From positions 10,870,501 to 10,934,500 of the forward strand of contig JAULJL010000018.1 in the NCBI GenBank assembly GCA_030761205.1: a stretch of 64,000 bases of DNA, written 5' to 3'. Position 1 is the first letter of the stretch; every line of letters begins with the position of its first letter. A program made the translations under genes and the position numbers. The notes under the pieces are model-generated. The model did no database searches, was not told where the DNA came from, and worked only from the letters and a program-made list of their open reading frames with translations. Source of the stretch: Fremontodendron californicum. Lineage: Eukaryota > Streptophyta > Magnoliopsida > Malvales > Malvaceae. Below are positions 36,042 through 47,636 of this stretch, piece after piece.

Positions 36042-38268
36042 ATGGCGAAAATCTCACAGCAAAACCAAAAGAACAATACTGATCATGAAAACAGTACAGC
36101 ACCCAACATTGCAAAACCTACAACCAAAGTGAAACGGAGTCGTAAAACTGTTCCCCGTGACTCTCCTCCCCAACGCAGCTCCACTTTTCGAGGTGTTACA
36201 AGGTAATTAACAATTAATATATATATATATATATAGTTAGGATCATGTTTCGTAGTTTGTTGATGCAAGGATTACAGTCTCTATTCTAATTAATTTGTGT
36301 GGGATTTCTATTCTTTTATTATTATCTTGCCATAATTCTGTTTTGATTTGGATGCCTTGATTTAATTAGGCACCGATGGACAGGACGATTTGAAGCTCAT
36401 TTGTGGGATAAGAATTGCTGGAATGAGTCACAGAATAAAAAAGGAAGACAAGGTAATAATAATCCTCTTTTCCATTAACCATGTTTTTCCTTTGCCAATT
36501 CTTTCTTTTTTTTACAATCAAACTAATAATTCAAATTTAAATCAATAAATTTCATGGTTGGTTTTGCTGATATTGATGACGAGATGGAAACTGAAATTAA
36601 TGCAGTATATTTAGGTGAGTTTATCATCTGATAATCTTTTTTTTTTCCCCTGATCCTCTTTAATAGGCTTGTCATTGTCAAGAATTACTTTCCATATATA
36701 ATTTTTTTTTTTTATAGTCATGGAATTCATTATTTTTGTTGTTTTGGAATTTGGTTAGGTGCTTATGCCGACGAAGAAGCGGCAGCACATGCATATGACT
36801 TGGCTGCATTGAAGTACTGGGGACAGGATACTATCCTTAATTTCCCAGTATGTTAATTTGAATATTAATTGGACTCTTTTTCCTTCTTTTTATGGATTTT
36901 TTTATTAAAAAAAAATTATTGTTCATTCTCTATTGGTTTTGATTTATTTGGTATTCTGAGATATATATATATATATATATATATATAGTTTTTTTGTATA
37001 AAAACTAATTAATTTTTGGTTTATTAATTTGGTTTGTAGTTATCAACTTATCAAAATGAATTCAAGGAAATGGAAGGTCAATCAAAAGAAGAATATATTG
37101 GATCTTTGAGGAGGTAATTCTCAATACCAAGTGTGTGTTTGGTTCAAGAAAATAAAATTATTTTTTATTTTTTTTTCACAGAAAATAAAAAAATGTTCGA
37201 GAATTTTTTTTAAAATTTTTTGGTTTAATTTACAGGAAAAGCAGTGGATTTTCTCGCGGAGTCTCAAAGTATAGAGGCGTAGCCAGGTGAAAAATGTTGC
37301 ATTTTCTTCTCATGGCATTTGGATTTGATTCTAACTCATAGAATGAAATGTAGGAACTTCTAGAATTGGTCACAAATCTATGTTAATTTTGTACCTGTAA
37401 AATCTCCTTTTATGGGGTTTATGGCCTTTAAAACTCCTTCAATTTTTGTAGGCACCACCACAATGGAAGATGGGAAGCTCGAATTGGCAGAGTATTTGGC
37501 AACAAATATCTCTACCTGGGAACATATGGTAATTTATTTATTTACTTGCTTCTAAATTTCTAATTAAAACTCTCAATTTCATTAAATTAATGGGAGATTT
37601 TAATTCCAAATCATAAAATTCAAAATTAAAATGTGTTATTGGTACATAATTAGATATATAAAAGGAAAACGATCGATGAGAATTAATTGTAGTCAAATCC
37701 AGTTAGTTGAGATATTGTTCACCAAACCTCAACAGCCTTGCCTACTCAGCTATTTAAGATTTGAAAAAGTCAGTTGGACTAAATCTCCAACCCCCACCGA
37801 AATCTGCATGCAAATTTAGTTCTCTACTTTATTATATACATACATCAATTCGGATTTAATTCAGTTGATTTATTCAGTCACTCTTAAGAAGTGACATCCA
37901 GCAATAGATCAGCTCATGGGCTGGGCTAAACAATGGCTCGAAATTTTTTTTATCTTACCCAACCCGATTTCGAGTCGAGCTCGGGTCGACCTGTTAACCC
38001 ATTTCACTGTTAAAAAATATTAAATATTAAAAATTCATTTTTATATTAATATTTTTATGTTTTATAATTAAATTTAAATTTTAAAAATATATATATTTAA
38101 TGAATAGTAATTACCAAAATCGTTACCCAGGCCCGGTCCAATTCGGGTCGTGTTTGTCGAATCGTATAGATTGTCTGACCCTTGAATAGATCTATCCAGC
38201 AAATTTGAGATTCAAATTTCAATATTTACAATTTTTTTCCTATCTCCAAAATGAGATCTCTTTTCTAG

Positions 38269-38314
<46 letters not shown>

Positions 38315-38909
38315 GTCTTCACTTTAATTCTTAAACTACCATTGCCTTTTTTTGGTCTTTTATTTTTCAGCGACGCAAGAAGAAGCAGCGATGGCATATG
38401 ACATCGCCGCCATAGAATACCGAGGGCTCAATGCTGTTACAAACTTTGATCCAAGCCGTTACATGAAATTGCTACGTCCAAACCACCAAAGTAACCCTAA
38501 TAACACCCAAAACCCTCAACAAAACCTTAACAGTGACACCAATTCAACCCCAAGCCCTAAACATGACACTGGATTAGGGTTTTCCATCCAACCTCAAAGC
38601 TATAGTACTAGTGATACCTGGGTGGCTCCACCGCGAATTGGTAGCCACGACGGTGGCAGCTCAGCATCATCAGCACTAGGGCATTTGTTGCAATCATCAA
38701 AATTTAAGGAACTGCTAGAGAGGACCTCGGCGGCTGATTGTCCATCAACGCCACCGGAACCTGATCTGCCTCGTCGGAGCTTTCCGGATGACATTCAAAC
38801 CTACTTTGATTGTCAAGACTCTAGCTGCTATACTGAGAGTGACGATATTATTTTTGGCGACCTAGATTCATTGGCGACACCAATGTTTCATTGTGAACTT
38901 GATGGTTAG
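36042..38909 (+). CDS. WRI4: Double-AP2 transcription factor, WRINKLED4/ADAP type (8 exons, 360 aa)
   Basis: A nuclear DNA-binding regulator. Relatives (WRI1, WRI3, WRI4/ADAP) control fatty-acid and cuticle-lipid genes or ABA responses. Exons: 36042-36202, 36370-36452, 36606-36614, 36759-36847, 37040-37113, 37236-37286, 37452-37528, 38371-38909, all with GT-AG introns and frame kept throughout. The first AP2 domain covers about residues 47-114 (STFRGVTRHRWTGRFEAHLW ... VYLGAYADEEAAAHAYDLAA), and the second about 149-208 (SKYRGVARHHHNGRWEARIG ... NKYLYLGTYATQEEAAMAYD), joined by the conserved EEYIGSLRRKSSGFSRGVS linker. Exon 3 is only 9 nt (V-Y-L). The start is MAKISQQN, after a CT-rich leader. 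The acidic, Ser-rich C-terminus resembles WRI4 more than WRI1. The choice among WRI3, WRI4 and ADAP is by similarity from memory. Confidence 0.93.
36606..36614 (+). other. WRI4: 9-nt micro-exon of the double-AP2 gene
   Basis: Flanked by TGCAG and GTGAG, it supplies TATATTTAG, which with neighbouring split codons gives V-Y-L-G at the heart of the first AP2 domain. Without it the domain loses this strand. The same 9-nt exon is known in Arabidopsis WRI1. Confidence 0.9.
37905..38194. mobile_element. hAT-type MITE in intron 7 of the double-AP2 gene
   Basis: Ends TAGATCAGCTCATGGG and the complement of CCCTTGAATAGATCTA form the inverted repeat. An exact 8-bp duplication TCCAGCAA lies on both sides (37897-37904 and 38195-38202). 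It belongs to the same family as 32658-32922. Confidence 0.9.
38269..38311. repeat. (AT)n microsatellite in intron 7
   Basis: About 21 AT dinucleotides some 60 bp before the last acceptor site. Another AT run of about 28 bp is in intron 4 near 36960. Confidence 0.95.
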
Positions 38910-39028
38910 AGTGAAAGAAAAATTAAGGGATTTAATGGCATGCATAATTAAATTTGCAGGAAGGGAGTTTGGTTATTTGTATTAGTTCATTTAAATGTAG
39001 ATAAGACATTCATTTATCAAATATTTTT

Positions 39029-39034
39029 AATAAA
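39029..39034 (+). terminator. Candidate poly(A) signal of the double-AP2 gene
   Basis: AATAAA lies about 120 bp after the stop codon in an AT-rich 3' region. Plant signals are loose, so this is a suggestion. Confidence 0.4.
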
Positions 39035-39200
39035 AAAGAATTGGCATGCTCGAGATAGAACCAAAAATATTTACCCTGTTAATGTGATTGATAGTGGCTT
39101 CTCATTAACTTTAGATTTTTTTTTTTTTTTTTTGAAAGCTTAAGAATAAATGTATTTTTTATATTAGTTTTTTTTAATATATCTTAAAGAGGTAAATGGT

Positions 39201-39507
39201 TAGATCTATCCATGCGTCGAGCTGTCAAACTCATGGGTCGGATCCAATTCAAACTTATGGGTCGGATCCAATTCAAGTTAAGCCTTGGACAATGATTTTA
39301 AGTTTGAATTCGGTTCAAATTATTATTTTATTGACAAATTTTTTTATTTAAATATAGTCTTAAAATATATTAAAAATATAAAAATACTTTTTAATATTAT
39401 TTTCAATATTGTCAGGCATTTTCGAGCCTAAATAGGCAAATCGAGTCAAGCCTTAAACAAAGTTTTAAAAGTGGCAAAGGATCTGGTTCAACCCATGAAT
39501 ACCTCTA
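39201..39507. repeat. Probable diverged MITE of the TAGATCTG family
   Basis: Starts TAGATCTATCCATGCGTCGA, ends near AACCCATGAATACCTCTA, with the shared AT-rich middle. No clear octamer duplication. A further relative lies at about 40994-41240 (TAGATATGTCCACGGG ... TTATGAACACTC). Confidence 0.55.
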
Positions 39508-39558
39508 TGATAATCCTTTAATCTTGTCGGTAAATTTAAAAAACTGTACTGTAAAATA

Positions 39559-39605
<47 letters not shown>

Positions 39606-41799
39606 AGAATATTTCATGTTGTGTGAAATGCATTGATGCTCCTTAACCTTTAACAATTTTTGTTTAGATACCTAGCCTTTCAATTATTATTTTATTCAAA
39701 TTTCGAATTTTTTTTTTATATCATTAATAAATTGAACCTTACGTGAGATATAATTCAGTTATGAATGGAAAGTAGTGCTTCATTAATAATCATCTTTTTC
39801 ATACTTGGGCATTTCTATTTATGTAAAACATTATGGGAATAATAACTTTAAAAGATGGAAATTTTAAATGAAACAATTGAAATTGAAAGATAAGGGACAC
39901 AAATAAACTTTTATCAAAAGGTTAGGGACTTAAAGTGCAATTTGTTTGTTCCTTATTTGCTTCTCATTTTTCAAAATGTATAAAACCTTTCTTTTCTTTT
40001 TTTTCTTTTTTTTTTTTGAGAAAAAAAAAGAAATAACTCAAAATCTTAAATTTAATTTAGTTGATTCATATAATCATTTTAAAAAAATAATATTTAACAA
40101 GTTTAAAATTTAAATTTTAACATCTGTAATTTTTTTATCTTCAAATCACAATTTTTTTTATATATTATATAAAATAAAAATAAAACATGAGTCATGAGCA
40201 AGAATTTTGGTTTTCATAATTAATAATGAATCTGGCACATCAAACACAACTTTTCTTTTTCATAAATCAAAAATAAAATCTTTTGAAAAAGCGAAACTAA
40301 TTAAAAGCAAATCCCCAAAAAGTTGTTATCAAAGCATATTAAAAAGCCCATATATCATTTTCTTGAGTATATAGTTGACATGGAGATTCCAACATGCATT
40401 GTACTTTTAATTTTCATGAAAAACACAAAATGATATTAATTAATATATAACTCAACGAAAAACACACAAAACGTGATCAACAATGCCTTCTTCTTTTTTC
40501 AAATTTATTGCAAACAGCGGCGGGTCTTGCATTTTATTTTGGGACCAAATAGAAACATTATTATTTTTTTTATAAAACATAATACAGAAATTAATTTACA
40601 TTAGATGATATAGTACAGAAATACTTTGATCATAAAAAAAATATGATAAAATAAAAGCAATTCCCCTAAAATAAAAGTAAAACGTGATTTGAGTGCTTGG
40701 GTTAGAGTTTTAGAAAGAGTTAAAAGTTAAATAATTTAATATTTGTAATAAATTTATTGATTTTAAGAGTTTGTAAAAAATAATTAGTCACGTGTAATAA
40801 ATAAACAAATAGTAATTAAGTTATGGGAACAAAAATAGATTTTTTTTTTATAAAAAATAAATAAATTTAACTTAGTTTGAGAAATCAATATAAATTTATT
40901 TTATATATATATAGAGAGAGAGAGAGGGTTTGTACAATTTTTGGGGGATTAACTCCCGTATAGATCCCCGCCTCTATTGCGTGTTGTATGGTATAGATAT
41001 GTCCACGGGATAGGCTATTGCTTAGTGCACTGGACAAGGTTTTTCGAGATATTATTTAATTAATAAAAATAAATTTTTATATTTAATTTTAATTTTAACA
41101 TATATTTAAAAATTAAAATTAAAATTTTTATTATTTTAATATATTTTAAAAAAATTTGTGTCTTTTGGACTCGACGGGTCGAGCCTTGGTAAGGTTTTTA
41201 AAGGACCAACTAGATTTGACCCGACTTATGAACACTCTTAATTATCTAAATTTTTTTTTATGTTTTACTTTTTTTTATTTCATTCATTTATTTTTGCAAA
41301 AACATAATAAAAAAAAGTTAAAATACTGAAAAAAAGTCCCTGAACTATTTCATTTTTCTTAAATAAGCTTTTTATACTTTTATTGTATTCAAATAAGCCA
41401 TTATCCTTTGATTTGTATCTAAATAAGCCTTTTATTTCAAATGAAATATTGATTTATGTTAAGAGTTTATTTAAGTATAAATTAAAAGTTAAGAATTTAT
41501 TTGGATATAAGTTAAAGATTAAGCGCTTATTTGAATACAAATTAAAGATTAAGAACTTATTTGAGTTTAATAAAAGTATAGAAACCTATCTATATAAAAT
41601 TATAAAATTCAAAGATTTTTTATTATTTTAACCAAAATAAAAACATATATAAACCTCGGGAAAAGAAAAAAAAAAAAAAAAACCAACCAAGCCTTAATAG
41701 TTATGCAAATTAAGTAATAAGTATATATTCAAGATTCGTTTTTTCTCTTTTATTGGTATATATGAAGTATTGAAGATTCCACTCCATTCAGTTTGCATT

Positions 41800-41879
<80 letters not shown>

Positions 41880-42640
41880 GAATGTTAGTATTAATAATAT
41901 TTTGTTTTTCTATATCGTTCGCCAGCATATGCTTTTTTTTTTAACATTTAAAAAAAAATAAAGAATAAAATAATAGTATTAATAATTTATTGATAATTAT
42001 TTTTAATTTTATGTTGTTGTAAGAGTAAATTTTTTTATAAATAATTCTTTTAAAAATATTTAGTTTTTCTATATCTTAATATATTATAATATAAATATAA
42101 TCATATAACTATTAATTAAAATATTATGTTAAAAGTAATTATCTATAAATTATATAATTTAAATGTATTTGAAAGTGGAATTGATCATTTGAAATGCATT
42201 TCATTATTTTTAAATTTTTATTTTATTACTTAATGTATATTGAATTAATATATTTTATTAATAATTTCTCTTTTATTTCTTAATTTAATTATATTGAATT
42301 AATAGTTTTATTTTTCATAATTTTTTTATTTTTAAAACAATTTATTCAATTAATAATTTTAATTTTCTAAAATTTTATTATATTTATTTTTTTACAACAA
42401 ATTTATAATTTTAACTCATGCACAAAAAATAAAATTAAATAGACAAAATAAATATAAAGAATTAATTTTGAACATGATATTTATATTAATGTATGATAAA
42501 TGCAAATGCAATTATCTAATTCTTAAGTCAATAAACTTAGAGTTTAAATTGAAGCACTATGAAAAACTATGCAAAATATTCTTACTTTGGGACAACTTTT
42601 AAAGTAAGGTATAGATGTCTAAAATTATCAAATTTAATCT
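39508..42640. other. AT-rich intergenic DNA with microsatellites, no gene seen
   Basis: Contains (AT)n at about 39560-39602 and (GA)n at 41802-41875. The short open frame at 41383-41631 translates to a loosely repeated Leu/Lys/Phe/Tyr-rich string from a ~33-bp AT-rich repeat, and I do not regard it as a gene. Confidence 0.6.
41802..41875. repeat. (GA)n microsatellite, about 37 units
   Basis: An uninterrupted GA run of about 74 bp. Confidence 0.97.
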
Positions 42641-42659
42641 AGACAAACTATAACTCTCA

Positions 42660-43072
42660 ATCATTATACGACACGTGACACAAAATTGAGAGTTATTTAA
42701 ATAGTGTCAATTAGAACTGATAATTTCGGATACAACATAATTATAAGACACGAAAAAAATATGAGAAAATAATTAAAACACAATGCGACACGAAAAATAA
42801 CATGAAGACACGAATGTGTCAAAATATACATAAAACGAATATTAACGTGCCAAAATTTATATAAATATATAATACATTAAAAATGATTATGACACGAAAA
42901 AAGTAACAAAAATACAAACACGATGACACGTGACACAAAATTAAGAGTTATTTGAATAGTATCAATTAGACTTAAAAATTTCGAACACAACATGATTATA
43001 CGGAACGAACACAATATGAAAAAAATAATTAAAATACAACATGACATGAAATGACTATACAAACGTGTCAAA
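42660..43072. repeat. ~255-bp tandem pair of a dispersed GACACG-rich repeat
   Basis: The block starting near 'gacacgtgacacaaaatt' at 42668 recurs about 255 bp later. The second copy is interrupted by the SINE and resumes at 43840. A relative in inverted orientation with TAGACCTG-type ends is at 47637-47863. Confidence 0.7.
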
Positions 43073-43087
43073 ATCTACATAAAACGA

Positions 43088-43268
43088 CCAACATTTGGTT
43101 GGTTGGAATGGTTAGTGGCTCCAACCCCTAGATGAGAACCAAGGTTCGAATCTTGAGAGTCTCCAATGTTGGGAGGGTTTTATCATTACACTCCCGGCCC
43201 GACAGAGATTAGTTTTCCATCAACCATAAAATGAGGGTGGGAACACCTTGGGTTAACACAAAAAAAAA
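43088..43268 (+). mobile_element. tRNA-derived SINE
   Basis: About 180 bp with RNA polymerase III promoter boxes: an A-box-like TGGTTAGTGG (43109-43118) and a B-box GGTTCGAATCT (43143-43153). It ends in an A tract. The 15-bp flank ATCTACATAAAACGA (43073-43087) recurs with one change at 43840-43854, past a MITE that landed in the A tail. SINEs move with LINE enzymes and leave duplications of this size. The body between the B-box and the tail matches no family that I can name. Confidence 0.8.
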
Positions 43269-43832
43269 GGGTAAATATGAAAAACATGCCCTCAAAAATT
43301 AAATAATTGTTAAATGGTCTAATAGTTAAGAGTTATTTGAAAAAGAGAAATGAAGAGTTAGAAATTGTTATGAAAGATATTATAAAGACAAAATTGTCCT
43401 TAATGAAAAAAGTTCATTTTCTTTTCTCCTTCCATTAAAAAATATTATTTTTTAAAATTTTTAATTAAAAATAAATTTAAAAGATAAAATATTTATTTTT
43501 TAAAAATTTTAAAAAATAAAAAAATTTAATTTTAGAAATATTATTTGTATTATTTATTATTTTTTTAATTAAAAAAGTAAAAAAAAAATTATGTTTTAAA
43601 ATTAAAAAATTTATTTGTAGAAAATTTTATTTTTTAATTAAAAAAGTAAATTAAAAAGTAAGAAAAAAAAAGAGAGAGAGAGAAGAAGGTTTTTTTATCA
43701 AGTGGTTATTTTGTCTTTACAATTTTCTTCCTAACAATTTTATATTTTTCATTTCTCTTTTTCAAATAATTATTACTTGTTATACCATTTAATAATTATT
43801 GTATTGTAAATGGTATGTTTTTCAAATTTATT
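43269..43832. mobile_element. MITE inserted in the A tail of the SINE
   Basis: Inverted ends: GGGTAAATATGAAAAACATG at the left, and the complement of GGTATGTTTTTCAAATTTAT at the right. Inner segments around 43320-43400 and 43700-43780 are also complementary. It is bordered by A runs (43261-43268 and 43833-43840), so any duplication is of A bases only. Confidence 0.7.
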
Positions 43833-43953
43833 AAAAAAAATCTATATAAAACGAATTATTAACTTGTCAAATTTATTATAAATATATAATATCTTCAATA
43901 CAATTATAACACGAACATTACACAAATACACAAATTTTTTTTTCTTTTTTAGA

Positions 43954-43985
43954 AATATTGGCTTGCCATATGGCAAGCCAATATT
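43954..43985. repeat. 32-bp perfect palindrome
   Basis: Arms AATATTGGCTTGCCAT and its exact complement meet with no loop. Ten bases later a second inverted repeat, GCAATCCCC ... GGGGATTGC, follows. Together they could form two hairpins. They may be an end of a small transposon. Confidence 0.85.
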
Positions 43986-45149
43986 AGAGCAATCCCCTCA
44001 AATTGATGGGGATTGCAATGCCAAATTGAATGTCAATTTATAGGGATTACTTTTATCTATTGTATTGTATGTATAAGATATATAAGATTTGCAACGTAAT
44101 ACATGCATGTGGAGGGCATGCATGCATGCATGGTGAATAGCATGTGTTAATCCACTTGGAAGACAGACATGTGCAGGAGCCGCCAAGCAACCGAGGCATT
44201 GTTTGTTAGAAGTTGAAAGTCGAAAGTTGAAAGTTGAAAGTTGAAAATGCTATACATGCGATGAAAGGGAAAGGGAAAGGGAAAGGGATTCCTAGCTACC
44301 TAAGCTTACTGCTTGCTTAGCTACTTTTTCATGTATTTTAAATGCTCTCAAATCCAACAACCACGACTCAACTCAGGCACGGTTAGAGGTTGGGACTTAA
44401 ATATTAGTTCTTCCAAAGTAATATATATTTGGCTTGAAATTTTTTAAAATATATATATACATATATATATATATATTATATTCATATTATACTTAATTAA
44501 GGTCCAACATTTGACCAAAGCTCAAGAAGTGCCATAACAAGAAAGAAACTAACAAATGGCTTTTAAAGAGTATAACACTTATCCCTAATTAATTGGATCT
44601 TACGAAGGCAAGTAAGGACAAACAATTACTATTAGTGGCAGCATGCCTCACATGCTTCATGCTCACAGGTATATAAGATATAAGACAAGTATATAAGATA
44701 TAAGGTAAGATTAAAAGCTTATAGAATCAATTTTTTGCATTTTTTTTTTTCTAATTTCTTCCTTCATCATTTCTTCTTTCTTAAATTTTTACTGACTTAA
44801 ATATTAAATGCACTCGGAAACACCAATTCCAGCACCCATCTAATTGTGTTTTCCCTTGAAGGGTTCTGTTATACTTCCACGTTCATTATATATAAGCCCA
44901 ACTCAATCTTCTTCATATTCGTAAAACCATCAACAATATATTTTTTACTTTCCTCTTTATTCTTAATTATAATTATTCATTTTTATTTTCATGTAAATAT
45001 TAATTTAAAAAAATTGTAATTAGAAATGTTAATAGATCGAAGCCTAGACAAAGATGTTTAAACTCAGTTCTCGCATGAAAACCATTATTCATAACAAATA
45101 AAAAAATAGAAATCCAACCTAATTTTTTTTAAAAAAAATTATGTAAAAT
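43986..45149. other. Intergenic DNA with no gene seen
   Basis: Notable only for a run of CATGCATG (RY-like) motifs near 44100-44133 and short AT runs near 44450. No coding sequence or RNA gene was recognised. Confidence 0.5.
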
Positions 45150-45562
45150 TAATGTTGAAAAAATCGGACCGGAGATCAAATCAGTGTGAACTTAAAGTCA
45201 CCGGTTAAACTGAATTGTTCAATTTAAAAGTAAATTAAATATTAAATATATAATATTAATATTAATATTAAATAAGTATTAAATATAGTTATTAGTTAAT
45301 AAAAAATGTGTTTGGCTTAATGGTATAGTTTTTTTATATGATTAAGAGGTTAAATGTTCAAATCTCATCATTTACAAATAGTTTTAATAAAAAAATAAAA
45401 AAATATTCAAAAAATTGATTTTTTATCGGTTTTTAACAGGTTAAACCAATTTTTTGTCGGTTCATTATATGTTTGGTTTTTTATATGCATCGGACCGGAT
45501 AAATCACTGGTTCTCAATTTAATCAGTCTGATTGGCCGATCCAATCCGATTTTTTCATCACT
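45150..45562. mobile_element. MITE with 9-bp target duplication (Mutator-like)
   Basis: Ends TAATGTTGAAAAAATCGG and the complement of CCGATTTTTTCATCACT are inverted repeats. ATGTAAAAT flanks both sides (45141-45149 and 45563-45571). A 9-bp duplication fits Mutator-like elements. The interior holds a tRNA-like A-box TGGCTTAATGG (about 45306) and B-box-like TGTTCAAATCTC. Confidence 0.75.
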
Positions 45563-45862
45563 ATGTAAAATCGAAATTAAATACAATAAATGAAAAAAAA
45601 AAAAAACTAATTTCTTCGCCTATCACGTTTCATGGTTAAGAAACTGCTACAGAATTAAATATTGTCAAAAAGGATAAAGAAAGATACATTAGTCTTCTAA
45701 TCTGCTGTTACTAAGCCAAGTATTTTGCCAAGTGCTTTTCAAAGTCTCGATTGCTTTTGTAAATTGTGACTTTGTGGGGCCTCCAGCCTTGGCTTGTTTT
45801 CGTTGTGTCATTGGTTTTGTCATTTATGGTTGTTGATTGTTGAGTTTGGGTTGGGTTGTGGG

Positions 45863-46312
45863 TAGGGGTAGGGGTGTAAACGAGACACATGTGCTCGCAA
45901 GCTACTCGAGTTCGACTCGAAAAAAATTCGAATTCGATTCGGTCATTATCGAGCCGAGCTCGAGCTCGAGTAGTTCGAGCTATCGAGCGAGCCGAGTTCG
46001 AGTATCTTAATACCCGATTCGAGCAGCTCGCAAGCCTAATCGAGCTTTTTTTATTTATAATATTTTTATTATTAATTTACTATTTTACCCTTAATATATA
46101 TACATACTTAAAAACCCTTAATTCGAGCTCGAGCTCGAGTATATAAACGAGCCTAATCGAGTCGAGCTCGAATAGTTCGATTTTATCTCGAGCCGAGCTC
46201 GAGCTTAAAAAATGATACTCGATCGAGCTCGAACCTAGCTTCGAGCCTCGAATTTCGAATCGAGCTCGAGCTTCTCAGTATTCGAGCTCGGCTCGGCTCG
46301 ATTACAGCCCTA
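45863..46312. mobile_element. GAGCTCGA-rich hAT-type MITE
   Basis: Ends TAGGGGTGTAAACGAG (with a duplicated TAGGGG) and the complement of CGATTACAGCCCTA. The 8-bp duplication GTTGTGGG lies at 45855-45862 and 46313-46320. The interior is full of GAGCTCGAG and CGAGCC repeats. The open frame 45889-46146 is made of these repeats and is not a gene. Confidence 0.85.
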
Positions 46313-46367
46313 GTTGTGGGTGGCTATTTGGGGTCTTTAGTTGTTGTCTTGAACTTTAGTGTTACGT

Positions 46368-46896
46368 CGATTCGATTAATAATTGAATCGAATAATTATT
46401 AATTAAATTAATTAAAATTTTATTTTTTTAATAGTTAATCGAATTGAATTATAAAAGGTATATTTTCAATCGATCTAAATTATTTCGATTAATTTGATCG
46501 ATTAATCGAATTTTAATTGTTCTACATCAATAAATTAAAATTATATTTTAAAATCTTAAATTTTTTATTTTTTATAATTCAATAAGTATAATCATTCAAC
46601 AAATATTCAAATGTCAAATATAAGTAATAAGTACATCTATCATAAGCCGAAAACTTTAAAAATATAAAACTTAAAACATCTAATAAGGATTAAAATATCA
46701 TATTTTATATATATTTCGGGTAATTCGGTTAATTATGTTATTTTTTAATTTTGAACCGAATTAATCGATAATCGGAATTTTTAAAAATCTTATAACGATA
46801 ATCGACCAATTTTTTTTTTTGATTAACCGAAATAAATTCGATCAATTTCGAACAATTAATTAAGTTAAAACCAAATTATTTACACCCTATCGAGTC
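46368..46896. repeat. Possible MITE with AATCGAATTAA-rich body
   Basis: The left end TAGTGTTACGTCGATTCG and the right end, ...AATTATTTACACCCTA, are weakly inverted, and the body is rich in complementary TCGATTAA/TTAATCGA phrases. No target duplication was found. Confidence 0.4.
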
Positions 46897-46959
46897 CAAG
46901 TTATTTTTTCCTTTTGTTAAATTAAGAGGCTGTTAGGTCTTTTTCTTATGGGGTTACTA

Positions 46960-47285
46960 TTATGATCCACGTACACCATTTAATTTTATATTTTTGTTAA
47001 TCTAATCATTGAAATTTATGTTCCATCTGTAAATCATGCAAATTAAATATTAAATCAATTGAAAATATTAAATTATTTATTTGATAATAATAAAATTTCA
47101 ATCGTTAATATATATTGAAAAATATATATATTTTCAATCAAAATTATAAAGATTTCGAATTAACTTAAAACTTCACGTGCATAAGTAAGTTGTTAAATCT
47201 AATAATTTGTTTGTAAAAATATTAATTCTATATGAAATTAAAAAAAAGAGTAAAAATTTTATGCAAGTATAACTTGATTTTTCTT
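46960..47285. repeat. Dispersed MITE-like repeat, copy 3 (inverted)
   Basis: Resembles the complement of 33440-33822 and 35135-35512, for example in the parts around 'ttcacgtgcataag' and the oriented ends. Confidence 0.45.
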
Positions 47286-47636
47286 GTTTCTATATATACC
47301 TTTTACAAAATTTCTATAGGCTTTAAAAAAAAGAATTGGCCCAATCCTTGACTTAAAGTTCTGGCTATGTCCTTAGCTAGATGGCTTGATTTCCTCCACA
47401 CATAAAGTCAAGATTGACAGATTGTGAAGGAGTAAGATTTTTTTTTTCTTTTATAAGATTATTATTACATATAAAAGAAAACAATTTAATAAAATATTAA
47501 GAAACTATCACATCCAAAAAAAAATTATCTACAATAACAAAAAGAAAGCAAATAGACCATAATAAGAACTTAGCCTCATTGACTACTTGTTAAATTGTAT
47601 TTAAGAAGTAGAAAATTCTGACTGGTAGGCTTCTCT

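Noticed and set aside
43109..43153. A functional tRNA gene (A and B boxes present)
   Set aside because: No cloverleaf can be drawn around the boxes. The tail and flanking duplications fit a SINE.
44098..44133. RY (CATGCATG) cluster as a seed-specific promoter
   Set aside because: No gene starts within several kilobases and the motif is simple repeat here.
45889..46146. Open frame rich in Arg/Ser/Glu/Leu in the GAGCTCGA region
   Set aside because: It arises from palindromic repeats of a MITE with proven ends and duplications.
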